A DNA stretch of 64,000 nt from Pseudomonas baetica (GTDB lineage: Bacteria; Pseudomonadota; Gammaproteobacteria; Pseudomonadales; Pseudomonadaceae). The notes under the pieces were generated by a model that had not been told where the DNA came from, searched no databases, and saw only the letters and a program-made list of their open reading frames with translations. The position numbers and the translations under genes are program-made. Below, piece by piece: positions 19,315-30,418 of the stretch (positions are counted from its first letter, which is position 1; each line of letters begins with the position of its first letter). The stretch covers positions 6,479,001 through 6,543,000 of the forward strand of contig NZ_PHHE01000001.1 of NCBI RefSeq assembly GCF_002813455.1. Reading direction: 5' to 3'.

Positions 19315-20334
19315 TCACTTCCTCGGGTCGAAGGCATCGCGAGCGGACTCGCCGATAAACACCAGCAAACTCAACATCAACGCCAGCACGGCGAAGGCAC
19401 TCATGCCCAGCCATGGCGCTTGCAGGTTGGATTTACCCTGCGCGACCAACTCACCCAGCGACGGACTGCCGGCCGGCAAGCCGAAACCGAGGAAGTCCAG
19501 TGCGGTGAGGGTGCCGATGGCGCCCGTGAGAATGAACGGCATGAACGTCATGGTCGAGACCATCGCGTTGGGCAGGATGTGGCGGAACATGATCGCGCCG
19601 TTCTGCATGCCCAGCGCTCTTGCCGCGCGCACGTATTCGAGGTTGCGCCCACGCAGGAACTCGGCGCGCACCACATCCACCAGGCTCATCCACGAGAACA
19701 GCAGCATGATCCCTAGCAGCCACCAGAAATTTGGCTGGACGAAACTGGCGAGGATGATCAGTAGATAGAGGACCGGCAGACCTGACCAGATCTCCAGAAA
19801 GCGCTGCCCGGCCAGATCGACCCAGCCGCCATAAAAGCCCTGCAAGGCCCCGGCAATCACGCCGATGATCGAACTCAACACGGTCAGCGTCAGGGCAAAC
19901 AGCACGGAAATGCGGAAGCCGTAAATCACCCGTGCCAGCACATCGCGGCCCTGATCGTCAGTGCCCAGCAGGTTGTCCGCCGAGGGCGGGGCCGGGGCCG
20001 GGACTTTCAGGTCGTAGTTGATGCTTTGATAGCTATAGGGAATCGGCGCCCACAGCACCCAGGCATCCTTGGCCTTGAGCAGTTCGCGGATGTACGGGCT
20101 CTTGTAGTTGGCTTCCAGCGGGAATTCGCCGCCGAACGCGGTTTCCGGGTAGCGCTTGACCGCCGGGAAGTACCAGTTGTTGTCGTAATGCACCACCAGC
20201 GGCTTGTCGTTGGCGATCAATTCGGCGCCCAGGCTTAGCCCGAACAGGATCAGAAACAGCCACAGCGACCACCAGCCGCGCTTGTTGGCCTTGAACAGTT
20301 CGAAGCGGCGGCGGTTGAGAGGGGACAGGTTCAT
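19315..20334 (-). CDS. nppC: Peptide ABC transporter permease NppC/YejE
   Basis: A 339-residue inner-membrane permease, close to E. coli YejE length. One N-terminal membrane segment (WWSLWLFLILFGLSLGAELIA) precedes a periplasmic insert and then the DppC/OppC-type domain with the EAA loop (YVRAARALGMQNGAIMFRHILPNA). The start at 20334 lies one base after the nppB stop, so the genes are translationally coupled. Confidence 0.9.
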   Translation of the reverse strand: MNLSPLNRRRFELFKANKRGWWSLWLFLILFGLSLGAELIANDKPLVVHYDNNWYFPAVKRYPETAFGGEFPLEANYKSPYIRELLKAKDAWVLWAPIPYSYQSINYDLKVPAPAPPSADNLLGTDDQGRDVLARVIYGFRISVLFALTLTVLSSIIGVIAGALQGFYGGWVDLAGQRFLEIWSGLPVLYLLIILASFVQPNFWWLLGIMLLFSWMSLVDVVRAEFLRGRNLEYVRAARALGMQNGAIMFRHILPNAMVSTMTFMPFILTGAIGTLTALDFLGFGLPAGSPSLGELVAQGKSNLQAPWLGMSAFAVLALMLSLLVFIGESARDAFDPRK

Positions 20335-20335
20335 C

Positions 20336-21409
20336 TCAATGCTCCCGGCTTTCGAAGTCGATACGCGGATCGACCAGGGTGTAGGTGAGGTCACCGATCA
20401 GTTTCACCACCAGCCCGAGCAGGGTGAAGATGAACAGGGTGCCGAACACCACCGGGTAATCGCGGTTGATCGCTGCTTCGAAACTCATCAGACCGAGGCC
20501 GTCGAGCGAGAAGATCACCTCGACCAACAACGAGCCGGTGAAGAAGATACCGATGAATGCCGACGGAAAACCGGCGATCACCAGCAGCATGGCGTTGCGG
20601 AAGACATGACCGTAGAGCACGCGATGCCGGGTCAGCCCCTTGGCCTTGGCGGTGACCACGTACTGCTTGTTGATCTCGTCGAGGAAGCTGTTTTTGGTCA
20701 ACAGGGTCATCGTCGCGAAATTGCCGATCACCAATGCTGTCACCGGCAGCGCCAGGTGCCAGAAGTAATCGAGGATCTTGCCGCCCAGGCTCAGCTCATC
20801 AAAGTTGTTCGAGGTCAGCCCGCGCAAAGGGAACCAGTCCAGATAACTGCCGCCGGCAAACACCACGATCAGCAGAATCGCAAAGAGAAACGCCGGGATC
20901 GCGTAGCCGACGATGATCGCCGAACTGGTCCAGACGTCGAAATGGCTGCCGTGTCGCGTAGCCTTGGCGATTCCCAGCGGGATCGATACCAGGTACATGA
21001 TCAGCGTGCTCCACAGGCCCAACGAAATCGACACCGGCATCTTTTCCTTGATCAGCTCGATGACCTTGGCATCGCGGAAGAAGCTGTCGCCGAAGTCCAG
21101 CGAGGCATAGTTCTTGACCATGATCCACAAACGTTCCGGGGCCGATTTATCGAAGCCGTACATGTGCTCGATTTCCTTGATCAGCGCCGGGTCGAGGCCC
21201 TGTGCACCACGATAGGAGGAGCCTGCCACCGACACCTCGGCACCGCCGCCAGCGATGCGGCTGGTGGCGCCTTCGAAGCCTTCGAGCTTGGCGATCATCT
21301 GCTCCACCGGGCCGCCGGGCGCAGCCTGGATGATCACGAAGTTGATCAGCAAAATGCCAAACAGGGTCGGGATGATCAGCAGCAGTCGCCGAAAAATATA
21401 CGCCAGCAT
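20336..21409 (-). CDS. nppB: Peptide ABC transporter permease NppB/YejB
   Basis: A 357-residue permease starting [19 protein letters not shown], the classic DppB/OppB first membrane helix. The EAA loop is [24 protein letters not shown]. It forms the channel with NppC. It begins four bases after the nppA2 stop on the same transcript. Confidence 0.9.
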   Translation of the reverse strand: MLAYIFRRLLLIIPTLFGILLINFVIIQAAPGGPVEQMIAKLEGFEGATSRIAGGGAEVSVAGSSYRGAQGLDPALIKEIEHMYGFDKSAPERLWIMVKNYASLDFGDSFFRDAKVIELIKEKMPVSISLGLWSTLIMYLVSIPLGIAKATRHGSHFDVWTSSAIIVGYAIPAFLFAILLIVVFAGGSYLDWFPLRGLTSNNFDELSLGGKILDYFWHLALPVTALVIGNFATMTLLTKNSFLDEINKQYVVTAKAKGLTRHRVLYGHVFRNAMLLVIAGFPSAFIGIFFTGSLLVEVIFSLDGLGLMSFEAAINRDYPVVFGTLFIFTLLGLVVKLIGDLTYTLVDPRIDFESREH

Positions 21410-21413
21410 CTGA

Positions 21414-23255
21414 TTACTCCGTGCCCGCAGGGTCGGCTTGCAGTTTGGTTTCGACTTCTATCGCCGGTTTCGCATCGGGCTTGACCCACCAGGTGTTCGT
21501 GCCGATGTCGTACTTGGGCGAGACTTTCGGATGACCGATGTGGTTCCAGTAGGCCACGCGCCAGGTTTTGATGTGCCAGTTGGGGATCACGTAATAACCC
21601 CATTGCAACACGCGATCCAGCGCGCGGGCATGGGCGACGAGCGTTTTGCGCGTATCGGCGTTGATCAGCTTTTCGACCAGTTGATCGACGATCGGATCTT
21701 TCAGGCCCATGGTGTTGCGGCTGCTGGGCCTGTCGGCCGCGGCACTCATCCAGAATTCGCGCTGTTCGTTACCTGGTGAATTGGACTGCGGGAAACTGCC
21801 AACGATCATGTCGAAGTCCCGCGAACGCACGCGATTGATGTACTGCGAGACATCGACACGGCGGATGACCAGATCGATGCCGAGGTCGCTGAGATTGCGC
21901 TTGAGCGGCAACAGCACGCGTTCGAAATCGGTCTGCGTCAGCAGAAACTCGATGACCACCGGTTTGCCCGTGGCGTCGACCATTTTGTCGTCGACGATCT
22001 TCCAGCCAGCCTCTTGCAGCAGTTGGTAGGCCTCACGTTGCTGGGTACGGATCATGCCGCTGGCGTCGGTTTTCGGATTCTCGAAGGCTTCGCTGAACAC
22101 CTGCGCTGGCAGTTTGCTGCGGAACGGATCGAGGATCGCCACCTGTTCCGCGTCGGGCAGACCGGTGGCGGCCATTTCCGAGTTTTCGAAATAGCTGCGC
22201 GTGCGTATGTAAGCGCCGTTGAACAACTGCTTGTTGGTCCATTCGAAATCGAACAACAGGCCCAGCGCCTGACGCACTCGCACATCCTGAAATACCGGGC
22301 GGCGCAGGTTGAAGACGAACCCCTGCATGCCGGTCGGGTTGCCGTTGGTGATCTGCTCCTTGATCAGGCGCCCCTCGGTGACCGCTGGAACGTTGTAGGC
22401 GTTGGCCCAATTCTTCGCGGTCATCTCCAGCCAGTAATCGAACTGGCCGGCCTTGAGCGCTTCCAGTGCGACCGTGTTGTCGCGGTAATAATCGGTGGTC
22501 ATCGTGTCGAAGTTGTAGAAGCCACGATTGACCGGTAGATCCTTGCCCCAGTAGTCCTTGACCCGCTCGTAGCGTACCGAGCGGCCGGCCTTCACTTCGG
22601 CGACTTTGTAGGGGCCGCTGCCCAGCGGAATCTCCAGGTTGCCTTTGCTGAAGTCACGATCAACCCACCAGTGTTTCGGCAGCACTGGCAACTGACCGAG
22701 GATCAGCGGCAGCTCGCGGTTGTTGGTGTGCTTGAACTTGAACAGCACCTTGAGCGGATCTTCAGCGATGACTTCGGCAACGTCGTTGTAGTAGCCGCGA
22801 TACAGCGGCGAGCCTTCCTTGGTCAGGGTCTGGAAGCTGAACACCACATCGTCGGCGCGCACCGGGTGACCATCGTTGAAGCGTGCTTCGGGGCGCAGAT
22901 AAAACCGCACCCAACTGTTGTCCGGGGCTTTTTCGATCTTGCCGGCGATCAGCCCGTATTCGGTGAACGGCTCGTCAAGGCTGTGCTTGGTCAGGGTGTC
23001 GTAGATCTGGCCGATGTCATCGGCGGGCACGCCTTTGCTGATGAACGGGTTGAGGCTGTCGAAGCCGCCAAACCCGGCCTGACGGAAGATCCCGCCCTTG
23101 GGCGCATCGGGGTTAACGTAGTCGAAATGCTTGAAATCGGCCGGGTATTTCGGCGGCTCGTTGTATAGGGTCACGGCGTGTTGCGGGGCGGCCAAGGCCA
23201 GCCCGGCGAACAGCATGCCGCTGGCCTGCACGAGCAGGGCGCGAATAAGCTTCAT
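21414..23255 (-). CDS. nppA2: Periplasmic peptide-binding protein NppA2 (YejA-like)
   Basis: A 613-residue extracellular solute-binding protein (family 5) with a signal peptide ([22 protein letters not shown]) and the YejA-like beginning [20 protein letters not shown]. The start at 23255 has GGAG eleven bases upstream and overlaps the stop of the upstream paralog by 4 bases. Two binding proteins ahead of one permease pair suggest a widened substrate range. Confidence 0.9.
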   Translation of the reverse strand: MKLIRALLVQASGMLFAGLALAAPQHAVTLYNEPPKYPADFKHFDYVNPDAPKGGIFRQAGFGGFDSLNPFISKGVPADDIGQIYDTLTKHSLDEPFTEYGLIAGKIEKAPDNSWVRFYLRPEARFNDGHPVRADDVVFSFQTLTKEGSPLYRGYYNDVAEVIAEDPLKVLFKFKHTNNRELPLILGQLPVLPKHWWVDRDFSKGNLEIPLGSGPYKVAEVKAGRSVRYERVKDYWGKDLPVNRGFYNFDTMTTDYYRDNTVALEALKAGQFDYWLEMTAKNWANAYNVPAVTEGRLIKEQITNGNPTGMQGFVFNLRRPVFQDVRVRQALGLLFDFEWTNKQLFNGAYIRTRSYFENSEMAATGLPDAEQVAILDPFRSKLPAQVFSEAFENPKTDASGMIRTQQREAYQLLQEAGWKIVDDKMVDATGKPVVIEFLLTQTDFERVLLPLKRNLSDLGIDLVIRRVDVSQYINRVRSRDFDMIVGSFPQSNSPGNEQREFWMSAAADRPSSRNTMGLKDPIVDQLVEKLINADTRKTLVAHARALDRVLQWGYYVIPNWHIKTWRVAYWNHIGHPKVSPKYDIGTNTWWVKPDAKPAIEVETKLQADPAGTE

Positions 23256-25084
23256 TGATCTTTCTCCGAAGACTTCAACCACCACGCGCTCAGGCCCAGG
23301 GTGTAGGGCGGCGTGGTGACGAAGGCCAACCGGTTGCGGTAGGCCAGACGGTGATAATTGAGGTACCAGTTGGGAATGCTGTAGTGCTGCCAGAGCAACA
23401 CGCGATCGAGTGCCTTGCCGGCGGCGACCTGTTCATCGCGGGTTTGCGCGGCGAGCAGTTGTTCGAGCAGATGATCGACCACCGGGTTGGCGATGCCTGC
23501 GTAATTCTTGCTGCCCTTGACCCCGACCTGACTGGAATGGAAGTACTGCCACTGTTCAAGGCCCGGACTGAGGGTCTGGCTGAGCGTCATCAGGATCATG
23601 TCGAAATCGAACTGGTCCAGACGTTGTTTGTACTGGGCGCGATCCACCGTGCGCAGGCGTGCGTCGATGCCGATGCTGTTGAGGTTCTCGATGTACGGCT
23701 GGAGGATGCGCTCCAGGTTCGGGTTGACCAGCAGCAGCTCGAAACGCAGCGGCTGGCCATTGGCGTTTTGCAGGCGCTGGCCATTGAGCTTCCAGCCGGC
23801 TTCGGCGAGCAGGGCCAAGGACTTGCGCATGGTTTCTCGCGGGACGCCGCGGCCATCGGTCTGCGGCAGGGTAAACGGCTCGGTGAACAGCTTGGCCGGC
23901 AGTTGCTCCTTGTACGGCTTGAGCATCAGCCATTCATGGCCGACCGGCAGGCCGCTGGCGCTGAATTCACTGTTCGGGTAGTAACTGGTGGTGCGTTTGT
24001 AGGCGTCGCTGAACAAGGCTCGGTTGGTCCACTCGAAATCGAACATCAGGCCTAGCGCTTCACGGGTCTTCACGTCCGAGAAGGTGGCGCGGCGGGTGTT
24101 CATGAACAGGCCCTGACTCTGGGTCGGGATCTGATGCGCGATCTGCGCCTTGATCACGTCGCCACGGCGCACGGCCGGGAAGTTGTAGCCATTGGCCCAG
24201 TTCTTCGCCTGATGCTCGATGTAGATGTCGAACTCGCCGGCCTTGAACGCTTCGAACGCCACGTCGCTGTCGCGGTAGAACTCGACCTCCATGCGATCGA
24301 AGTTGTACTTGCCGCGATTGACCGGCAGCTCCTTGCCCCAGTAGTCCTTGACCCGTTCAAAGATCAACTGGCGCCCCGGCGTCACCGAGGTGATGCGATA
24401 CGGCCCGCTGCCCAGCGGCGGTTCGAAGGTGGTGGCCTTGAAGTCGCGATCCTTCCAGTAGTGCTGCGGCAGCACCGGCAGCTCACCCAGGCGCAGGATC
24501 AACAGCGGATTGCCCGAGCGCTTGAGGACAAAACGGATGCGCTGCTTGTTGAGGATGTCGACCCGCAACACTTCCTGAAGCGCCGTGCGATACAGCGGAT
24601 GACCGTCCTTGAGCAGCGTTCGATAGGAGAACGCGACGTCGTAGGCGGTGATCGGCGTACCGTCGTGAAAGCGCGCTTCGGGGCGCAGATTGAACACCAC
24701 CCAGCTGCGATCTTCGCTGTACTCCACTGATTGCGCGATCAAGCCGTAACTGGAGGCCGGTTCATCGCCGGACGGCGAGTATTGGCCGGTGCCGACCATC
24801 AGCGGTTCGTTCAACTCGTTGATGCCGTACTGAAGGAAATTCGCCGTGGTCACCGGGCTGGTGCCCTTGAAGGTGTAAGGGTTGACCGTATCGAAGGTGC
24901 CAAACGCCATCACCCGCAACGTACCGCCCTTGGGCGCTTGCGGGTTGACCCAGTCGAAGTGGGTAAATCTGGCCGGGTACTTGAGCGTGCCGAACTGCGC
25001 ATAACCGTGACTTTCGGTAATCGTCGCGCTTGCAGTTGAGCTCAAGGCCAGGCTGATCAGGAGCAGGAGGAGGGGACGCTTCAA
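23252..25084 (-). CDS. nppA1: Periplasmic peptide-binding protein NppA1 (YejA-like), TTG start
   Basis: A 610-residue paralog of NppA2 with the same layout (signal peptide ending at STASA, then KYPARFTHFDWVNPQAPKGG). The only start that keeps a full signal peptide is TTG at 25084; no strong ribosome site is visible, so expression may be tuned low. It is the first gene of the operon. In P. aeruginosa the equivalent transporter takes up peptidyl-nucleoside antibiotics, and E. coli Yej takes up microcin C; both are established for homologs, not shown here. Confidence 0.88.
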   Translation of the reverse strand: MKRPLLLLLISLALSSTASATITESHGYAQFGTLKYPARFTHFDWVNPQAPKGGTLRVMAFGTFDTVNPYTFKGTSPVTTANFLQYGINELNEPLMVGTGQYSPSGDEPASSYGLIAQSVEYSEDRSWVVFNLRPEARFHDGTPITAYDVAFSYRTLLKDGHPLYRTALQEVLRVDILNKQRIRFVLKRSGNPLLILRLGELPVLPQHYWKDRDFKATTFEPPLGSGPYRITSVTPGRQLIFERVKDYWGKELPVNRGKYNFDRMEVEFYRDSDVAFEAFKAGEFDIYIEHQAKNWANGYNFPAVRRGDVIKAQIAHQIPTQSQGLFMNTRRATFSDVKTREALGLMFDFEWTNRALFSDAYKRTTSYYPNSEFSASGLPVGHEWLMLKPYKEQLPAKLFTEPFTLPQTDGRGVPRETMRKSLALLAEAGWKLNGQRLQNANGQPLRFELLLVNPNLERILQPYIENLNSIGIDARLRTVDRAQYKQRLDQFDFDMILMTLSQTLSPGLEQWQYFHSSQVGVKGSKNYAGIANPVVDHLLEQLLAAQTRDEQVAAGKALDRVLLWQHYSIPNWYLNYHRLAYRNRLAFVTTPPYTLGLSAWWLKSSEKDQ

Positions 25085-25200
25085 GTCAGATCCGATCCAG
25101 GCGGCTTGGGCTTTGTGGGCCGTACAGTAACAGCTTGTCTGGACAGGAAAAAGATGCGGGTTAATGCGCGGTTAATCGGCTTCGATCGCATTTGCTTTTG

Positions 25201-25287
25201 GTGGGAGCGGGCTTGCTCGCGAATGCGGTCTGTCAGCCGTATATGTAGATGACTGATACAGCGCATTCGCGAGCAAGCCCGCTCCCC
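25201..25287. repeat. REPIN, GTGGGAGCGGGCTTGCTCGCG type
   Basis: Inverted REP pair just upstream of nppA1. The right arm ends in an unusual C8 run (CTCCCCCCCC) instead of CTCCCACA, a decayed end. Confidence 0.85.
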
Positions 25288-25298
25288 CCCAAAACAAA

Positions 25299-25322
25299 AA
25301 GCCCCTGAAATTCAGGGGCTCT
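25299..25322 (-). terminator. Rho-independent terminator of mltD
   Basis: AGCCCCTGAA-ATTCAGGGGCT flanked by an A run, which becomes the T tract on the minus strand, immediately past the mltD stop. Confidence 0.85.
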
Positions 25323-25326
25323 TCTG

Positions 25327-26790
25327 TCAATGCGGCTGATAAACCGTGAGCATCTGCCCCGGCTTCAGTGCTTTACCCGCACCCGGATTCCAGCGCTTGA
25401 GATGTTGCATCTCAACGTTGAAACGCTTGGCCACCACATACAGCGTGTCGCCGCGCTTGACCTTGTACTGGGTCTGCTGCGCGCTGTCAGCCTTGCCCTT
25501 GGTCTTGCTGTTGGCGGCGATCACGGTGTTGACCCGGCCACTTTTGCGCGAAGGGCTGCGCTTGGTGGTGTCCTGCATTACCAGCGTCTGGCCGACCTTG
25601 AGGTTTTTGCCGCTCAATTTGTTCCAGCGTTGCAGATCCTTCACTTCGACCTTGTTGGCCTTGGCGATGGAGCCGAGGTTGTCGCCACGCTTCACGCGGT
25701 AAGCGCGTTTAAGCTGCGCCACTTCGCTTGGATCGGCACCGTCGAACACCGGTTTCAGCGAGCGTGGGCTGATCAGCTCGTCAGGCCGCATGGTTTGCAG
25801 GCTGGCGGTCAGCAGTTGCGCCTTGGACGTCGGCACCAGCAAATGCTGAGGGCCGTCGATGGTGGTGCGCTGTTTGAACGCCGGGTTGAGCTGGAACAGT
25901 TCGTCTTCATCGATGTTGGCAACCGCAGCGACCTTGGACAGGTCCATGCGCTGGTTGATTTCGACGACCTGGAAGTACGGTTCGTTGGCGATCGGGTTGA
26001 GGTTCACGCCGTAGGCTTCCGGCGCCAGGACCACTTGCGACAGGGCCAGCAACTTTGGCACGTAGGCCTGGGTTTCCGCTGGCAGCGGCAGGTTCCAGTA
26101 GTCGGTTGGCAGGCCGAGCCTTTCGTTACGCTCGATCGCGCGGCTGACCGTGCCTTCACCGGCGTTGTAGGCCGCCAGGGCCAGCAGCCAGTCACCGTTG
26201 AACATATCGTGCAGACGGGTCAGGTAGTCCATGGCAGCGGTGGTCGAGGCGGTAATATCACGACGGCCATCGTAGAAGCGGGTCTGACGCAGATTGAAAT
26301 AACGACCGGTAGACGGAATGAATTGCCAGAGACCCACCGCGTTGGCCCGGGAATAGGCCATCGGGTTGTAGGAGCTTTCAATCACTGGCAGCAGGGCCAG
26401 TTCCAGCGGCATGTTGCGTTCTTCGAGGCGTTCGACGATGTAATGGATGTAGAGGCTGCCGCGTTCGCCGGCATTCTCGAGGAAAGAGGGATTGCTGGCG
26501 AACCACAGGCGCTGTTGCTCGATACGCGGGTTCACGCCCAGGCCTTCCTGCAGCTGGAAACCCTGGCGCATGCGTTCCCAGATGTCCTGGGGAACCTGTG
26601 GGCTGGGCTTCTCGTTCAGCCAGATCGGCTTCTGCTTGGCTCGCGCAGCGATGTTCGGCGTATGGGTCGCTTCAGTCTGCGGAGCATGGCTGGAACAGCC
26701 CGCCAGCGTGGCGGACACAGCCACCGCCATGGCTTGCGCCAGGCGGGTCAATGCGTCTGAATTGACGGACTTACGTATGGATGACGACAT
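25327..26790 (-). CDS. mltD: Membrane-bound lytic murein transglycosylase D
   Basis: A 487-residue lipoprotein. A lipobox LAGC near residue 33 gives membrane anchoring. The SLT domain has the catalytic glutamate in PVIESSYNP, followed by SRANAVGLWQFIPSTGRYF and ALAAYNAGEGTVSRAI. Two C-terminal LysM domains (YRVKRGDNLGSIAKANK and YKVKRGDTLYVVAKRFN) bind peptidoglycan. The enzyme cleaves glycan strands with anhydromuramyl ends. The start at 26790 is chosen over a TTG at 26814; neither has a strong ribosome site. It is followed by a good terminator. Confidence 0.93.
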   Translation of the reverse strand: MSSSIRKSVNSDALTRLAQAMAVAVSATLAGCSSHAPQTEATHTPNIAARAKQKPIWLNEKPSPQVPQDIWERMRQGFQLQEGLGVNPRIEQQRLWFASNPSFLENAGERGSLYIHYIVERLEERNMPLELALLPVIESSYNPMAYSRANAVGLWQFIPSTGRYFNLRQTRFYDGRRDITASTTAAMDYLTRLHDMFNGDWLLALAAYNAGEGTVSRAIERNERLGLPTDYWNLPLPAETQAYVPKLLALSQVVLAPEAYGVNLNPIANEPYFQVVEINQRMDLSKVAAVANIDEDELFQLNPAFKQRTTIDGPQHLLVPTSKAQLLTASLQTMRPDELISPRSLKPVFDGADPSEVAQLKRAYRVKRGDNLGSIAKANKVEVKDLQRWNKLSGKNLKVGQTLVMQDTTKRSPSRKSGRVNTVIAANSKTKGKADSAQQTQYKVKRGDTLYVVAKRFNVEMQHLKRWNPGAGKALKPGQMLTVYQPH

Positions 26791-26889
26791 TGGCTGGAAG
26801 TAAGTTCCGGGCAAAAATGTCGGGCGATTCTAGAAAGCGCACCCCTTGCGGTCAACCATTCAGAATTTTTGTACCAGCAAGGGAGTCAC

Positions 26890-27657
26890 TTAGAACGTAT
26901 CTTTCCATGCCCGCAGGGCAGCAAAAACCTCACTCGGCGCCCGGTTTTGAGCGCCTGCCCGTTCGTCCACTTTTTGTGTAACTAATGTTTCAGTGGTGCG
27001 CAAAAACGGATTGGTGAGTTTTTCAAGGGCCAGGGTCGAGGGAAGGGTCATGACGCCGTTTTGCCGTTGCAGGGTGACCTTTTCCAGACGGGCGGCGATG
27101 TCCGGGTTGGTCGGTTCGACCGCAGCGGCGAACTTGAGATTGCTCAGGGTGTATTCATGGGTGCAATAGACCAGCGTATCTTCCGGTAAAGCGGCAAGGC
27201 GGCTGAGCGAGTGGTGCATTTGCTCCGGCGTGCCTTCGAACAAGCGGCCGCAACCGGCAGCGAACAGGGTGTCGCCGCAGAACAGCAGACCATGGTGGTA
27301 ATAGGCAATATGTCCCAAGGTGTGACCAGGCACCGCGTAGACATCGAAGTCCCAGCCGAGCACGCTGACGCTGTCATTGTCCTTGAGGGCTACATCCCGC
27401 GCCGGGATGGTTTCGCTTGCCGGACCATAAACGGTCGCGCCGCTGGCCTGCTTCAGGCGTTCGACGCCACCGACATGATCATGATGATGGTGGGTGATCA
27501 GGATATCGCTCAACACCCAGTCCGGATGGGCGTCGAGCCACGTCTGCACGGGCGCGGCATCGCCCGGATCGACCACCGCGCAGCGCTGGGTGCGGTGATC
27601 CTGTAACAACCAGATGTAGTTATCGGTGAACGCGGGCAGGGCACTGATCTGTATCAT
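26890..27657 (-). CDS. gloB: Hydroxyacylglutathione hydrolase (glyoxalase II)
   Basis: A 255-residue metallo-beta-lactamase-fold enzyme hydrolysing S-lactoylglutathione to lactate and glutathione. The binuclear metal motif THxHxDH is at 55-61 (THHHHDH). Further ligands are in PGHTLGH and CGDTLF, and the HEYTLSN segment of GloB is present. It is divergently arranged with the methyltransferase gene, sharing a 66-base promoter region. Confidence 0.96.
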   Translation of the reverse strand: MIQISALPAFTDNYIWLLQDHRTQRCAVVDPGDAAPVQTWLDAHPDWVLSDILITHHHHDHVGGVERLKQASGATVYGPASETIPARDVALKDNDSVSVLGWDFDVYAVPGHTLGHIAYYHHGLLFCGDTLFAAGCGRLFEGTPEQMHHSLSRLAALPEDTLVYCTHEYTLSNLKFAAAVEPTNPDIAARLEKVTLQRQNGVMTLPSTLALEKLTNPFLRTTETLVTQKVDERAGAQNRAPSEVFAALRAWKDTF

Positions 27658-27723
27658 CGTCGGAATTCGCCAAGCGGAAAACATTGGCGCATCTTAGTAG
27701 TTCCTGGCGCGTTGGAGAATGAC

Positions 27724-28482
27724 ATGACCGATAAAGCGTTCGCTCAGGCCGATCCCGACTGGCTGGCGTTGATCAGCGCCGCCCGTGAATGGCTGTCCGG
27801 TCCGATCGGGCAGTTTCTGCTGGATGAAGAGCGGCGCATGCTCGAAGACGAGTTGGGGCGGTTCTTCGGCGGCTATCTGGTGCATTACGGCCCGTCGGCC
27901 GAGGCCCCACCGTCTGCGCCACAGGTGCAGCGCAACGTGCGCCTCGGTGCGCCGCTGCCCGGTGTCGAGATCGTCTGCGAAGAGCAGGCGTGGCCGTTGA
28001 GCGAGCACGCCGCCGATGTGGTAGTCATGCAGCACGGTCTGGACTTCTGTCTGTCGCCTCATGGTTTGCTGCGCGAAGCGGCAAGCAGCGTGCGCCCCGG
28101 CGGGCATTTGCTGATCATCGGGATCAACCCCTGGAGCACCTGGGGCTTGCGCCATGTGTTCGCCCATGACGCCCTGCGCCAGGCCCGTTGCATCTCGCCG
28201 TCGCGGGTCGCCGACTGGCTCAATCTGCTGGGCTTTGCGCTGGAGAAACGCCGCTTCGGGTGCTATCGTCCGCCGCTCGCGTCGCCCAAGTGGCAGGCCC
28301 GTCTGGCTGGCTGGGAACGCAAGGCCGGTGACTGGCAGTTGTCGGGTGGCGGCTTCTATTTATTGGTGGCGCGCAAGATTGTGGTCGGGCTGCGGCCGCT
28401 GCGTCAGGAACGTCGCGAGCCGATGGGCAAGCTGATTCCGCTGCCGATGGCCAAGGTCAATCGCCGCCGTATCGAACCGTAA
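27724..28482 (+). CDS. SAM-dependent methyltransferase (YafS-like)
   Basis: A 252-residue class I methyltransferase. The N-terminal part lacks the canonical GxGxG loop, but the HAADVVVMQHGLDF and REAASSVRPGGHLLIIGINPWS segments fit motifs IV-V of the methyltransferase_11 fold. GGAG lies six bases before the start at 27724. The order gloB-this gene-rnhA-dnaQ equals E. coli gloB-yafS-rnhA-dnaQ, the main reason for the YafS comparison. Substrate unknown. Confidence 0.8.
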   Translation: MTDKAFAQADPDWLALISAAREWLSGPIGQFLLDEERRMLEDELGRFFGGYLVHYGPSAEAPPSAPQVQRNVRLGAPLPGVEIVCEEQAWPLSEHAADVVVMQHGLDFCLSPHGLLREAASSVRPGGHLLIIGINPWSTWGLRHVFAHDALRQARCISPSRVADWLNLLGFALEKRRFGCYRPPLASPKWQARLAGWERKAGDWQLSGGGFYLLVARKIVVGLRPLRQERREPMGKLIPLPMAKVNRRRIEP

Positions 28483-28572
28483 ACCTTCTTTTATTTGTGG
28501 CCGGGTTTTCCCCGGCCTCGGTCATTGTCGATCGGTGATCGGCAAGACAGGCATTTTTCTGGATAGATAGGC

Positions 28573-29043
<471 letters not shown>

Positions 29044-29070
29044 GTCGTTCCTGACGTACTGCGGTGCGGC

Positions 29071-29146
29071 CATTCGCGAGCAGGCTCGCTCCCACAGGGG
29101 CTTTGTGCACCACACAGATCCAATGTGGGAGCGAGCCTGCTCGCGG
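29071..29146. repeat. REPIN, short-loop GTGGGAGCGAGCCTGC type
   Basis: Inverted REPs (CATTCGCGAGCAGGCTCGCT and AATGTGGGAGCGAGCCTGCT) with a loop of about 30 bases, between rnhA and the convergent DUF2388 gene. Confidence 0.88.
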
Positions 29147-29163
29147 AGAACGATAACGCGGAC

Positions 29164-29469
29164 TCACAGAATCAAAATAGCTTCAGCCAACTGCAGATCA
29201 CCATAATCACGATCCTCCAGTACCTGGCGAATCCGCAAAAACGCCGCCTCCATTCGCACCCCGCGAATCTCGCCGCCACTGGCGACAAATGCCTCCGCAT
29301 CATCCTTCGCTGCCAGCACAACCTTGTCGTCCTTGAACGACCCACTCGTACCTTTGCTTGAGCTTAAAATCAGGCTCATGGTGATGTCGGTGCTGATGAC
29401 GAAGCTAGTGGCATGCGCTTGCGCAACCGGCAAACCAATACCGAGCAATAGAACCAGTGCAGTCTTCAT
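29164..29469 (-). CDS. DUF2388 family exported protein
   Basis: A 101-residue protein with a signal peptide (MKTALVLLLGIGLPVAQAHA) and the DUF2388 core: SFVISTD, SFKDDKVVLAAKDDAEAFVASGGEIRG split over residues 45-70, and LAEAILIL at the end. This family is largely confined to Pseudomonas and has no known function. The gene is divergent from dnaQ, with a 188-base shared upstream region. Confidence 0.8.
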   Translation of the reverse strand: MKTALVLLLGIGLPVAQAHATSFVISTDITMSLILSSSKGTSGSFKDDKVVLAAKDDAEAFVASGGEIRGVRMEAAFLRIRQVLEDRDYGDLQLAEAILIL

Positions 29470-29657
29470 GGTGCGTTCAAACCCTTGGTAAACAAGGCGC
29501 GCACGCTAACAAGCGGTTTCCAGGCAGACTTTATGAACATTGCTAATGATTGTTAAAAACTGCATGAGCGCCGATCACTCGGGGGCGCGCGACTCACGCC
29601 GAGAGCGTGTTAACATTCGCGCTTTTGCACGATTGACCCGTTGAGAGCTGAGCACTG

Positions 29658-30416
29658 ATGGCCACCAGATCCGTTGTACTCGATACCGAAACCACCGGCA
29701 TGCCGGTGACCGATGGTCACCGGATTATCGAAATCGGTTGTGTCGAACTGATCGGTCGGCGCCTGACAGGCCGGCACTTTCACGTGTACCTGCAACCGGA
29801 TCGCGAGAGTGATGAAGGCGCCATCGGCGTCCACGGCATCACCAACGAATTCCTCGTGGGCAAGCCACGCTTTGCCGAAGTCGCCGATGAGTTCTTCGAG
29901 TTCATCAAGGGCGCACAGCTGATCATCCATAACGCGGCGTTCGACGTTGGCTTCATCAACAACGAATTCGCCTTGATGGGTCAGCACGATCGCGCCGACA
30001 TCACCCAGCACTGCTCGATCCTCGACACCCTGATGATGGCCCGGGAGCGTCACCCGGGGCAGCGCAACAGCCTTGATGCGTTGTGCAAACGTTATGGCGT
30101 CGACAACTCCGGCCGTGAACTGCACGGCGCCTTGCTCGACTCCGAGATTCTCGCTGACGTCTACCTGACCATGACCGGTGGCCAGACCAGCCTGTCGCTG
30201 GCCGGTAATGCTTCGGACGGTAATGGCACGGGCGACGGCGCGGACAATTCCGCCACGGAGATCCGTCGCCTGCCGGCGGATCGTCAGCCCGCGCGGATCA
30301 TTCGTGCGACTGAAGATGAACTGGCAGCCCATCAAGTGCGACTGGAGATTATTGCCAAATCCGCTGGCGGGCCGGCGATGTGGACGCAGATCGCCGAGGC
30401 TGACGCCCAGGCTTGA
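29658..30416 (+). CDS. dnaQ: DNA polymerase III epsilon subunit (proofreading exonuclease)
   Basis: A 252-residue DEDDh 3'-5' exonuclease. ExoI is VVLDTETTGM (Asp9, Glu11), ExoII is LIIHNAAFDVGFIN, and ExoIII has ELHGALLDSEILADVY with the catalytic His and Asp. The C-terminal tail binds the polymerase alpha subunit in known homologs. The start is ATG 29658. The REPIN that normally follows the gene has been split by the IS110-family element. Confidence 0.96.
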   Translation: MATRSVVLDTETTGMPVTDGHRIIEIGCVELIGRRLTGRHFHVYLQPDRESDEGAIGVHGITNEFLVGKPRFAEVADEFFEFIKGAQLIIHNAAFDVGFINNEFALMGQHDRADITQHCSILDTLMMARERHPGQRNSLDALCKRYGVDNSGRELHGALLDSEILADVYLTMTGGQTSLSLAGNASDGNGTGDGADNSATEIRRLPADRQPARIIRATEDELAAHQVRLEIIAKSAGGPAMWTQIAEADAQA

Positions 30417-30418
30417 AG

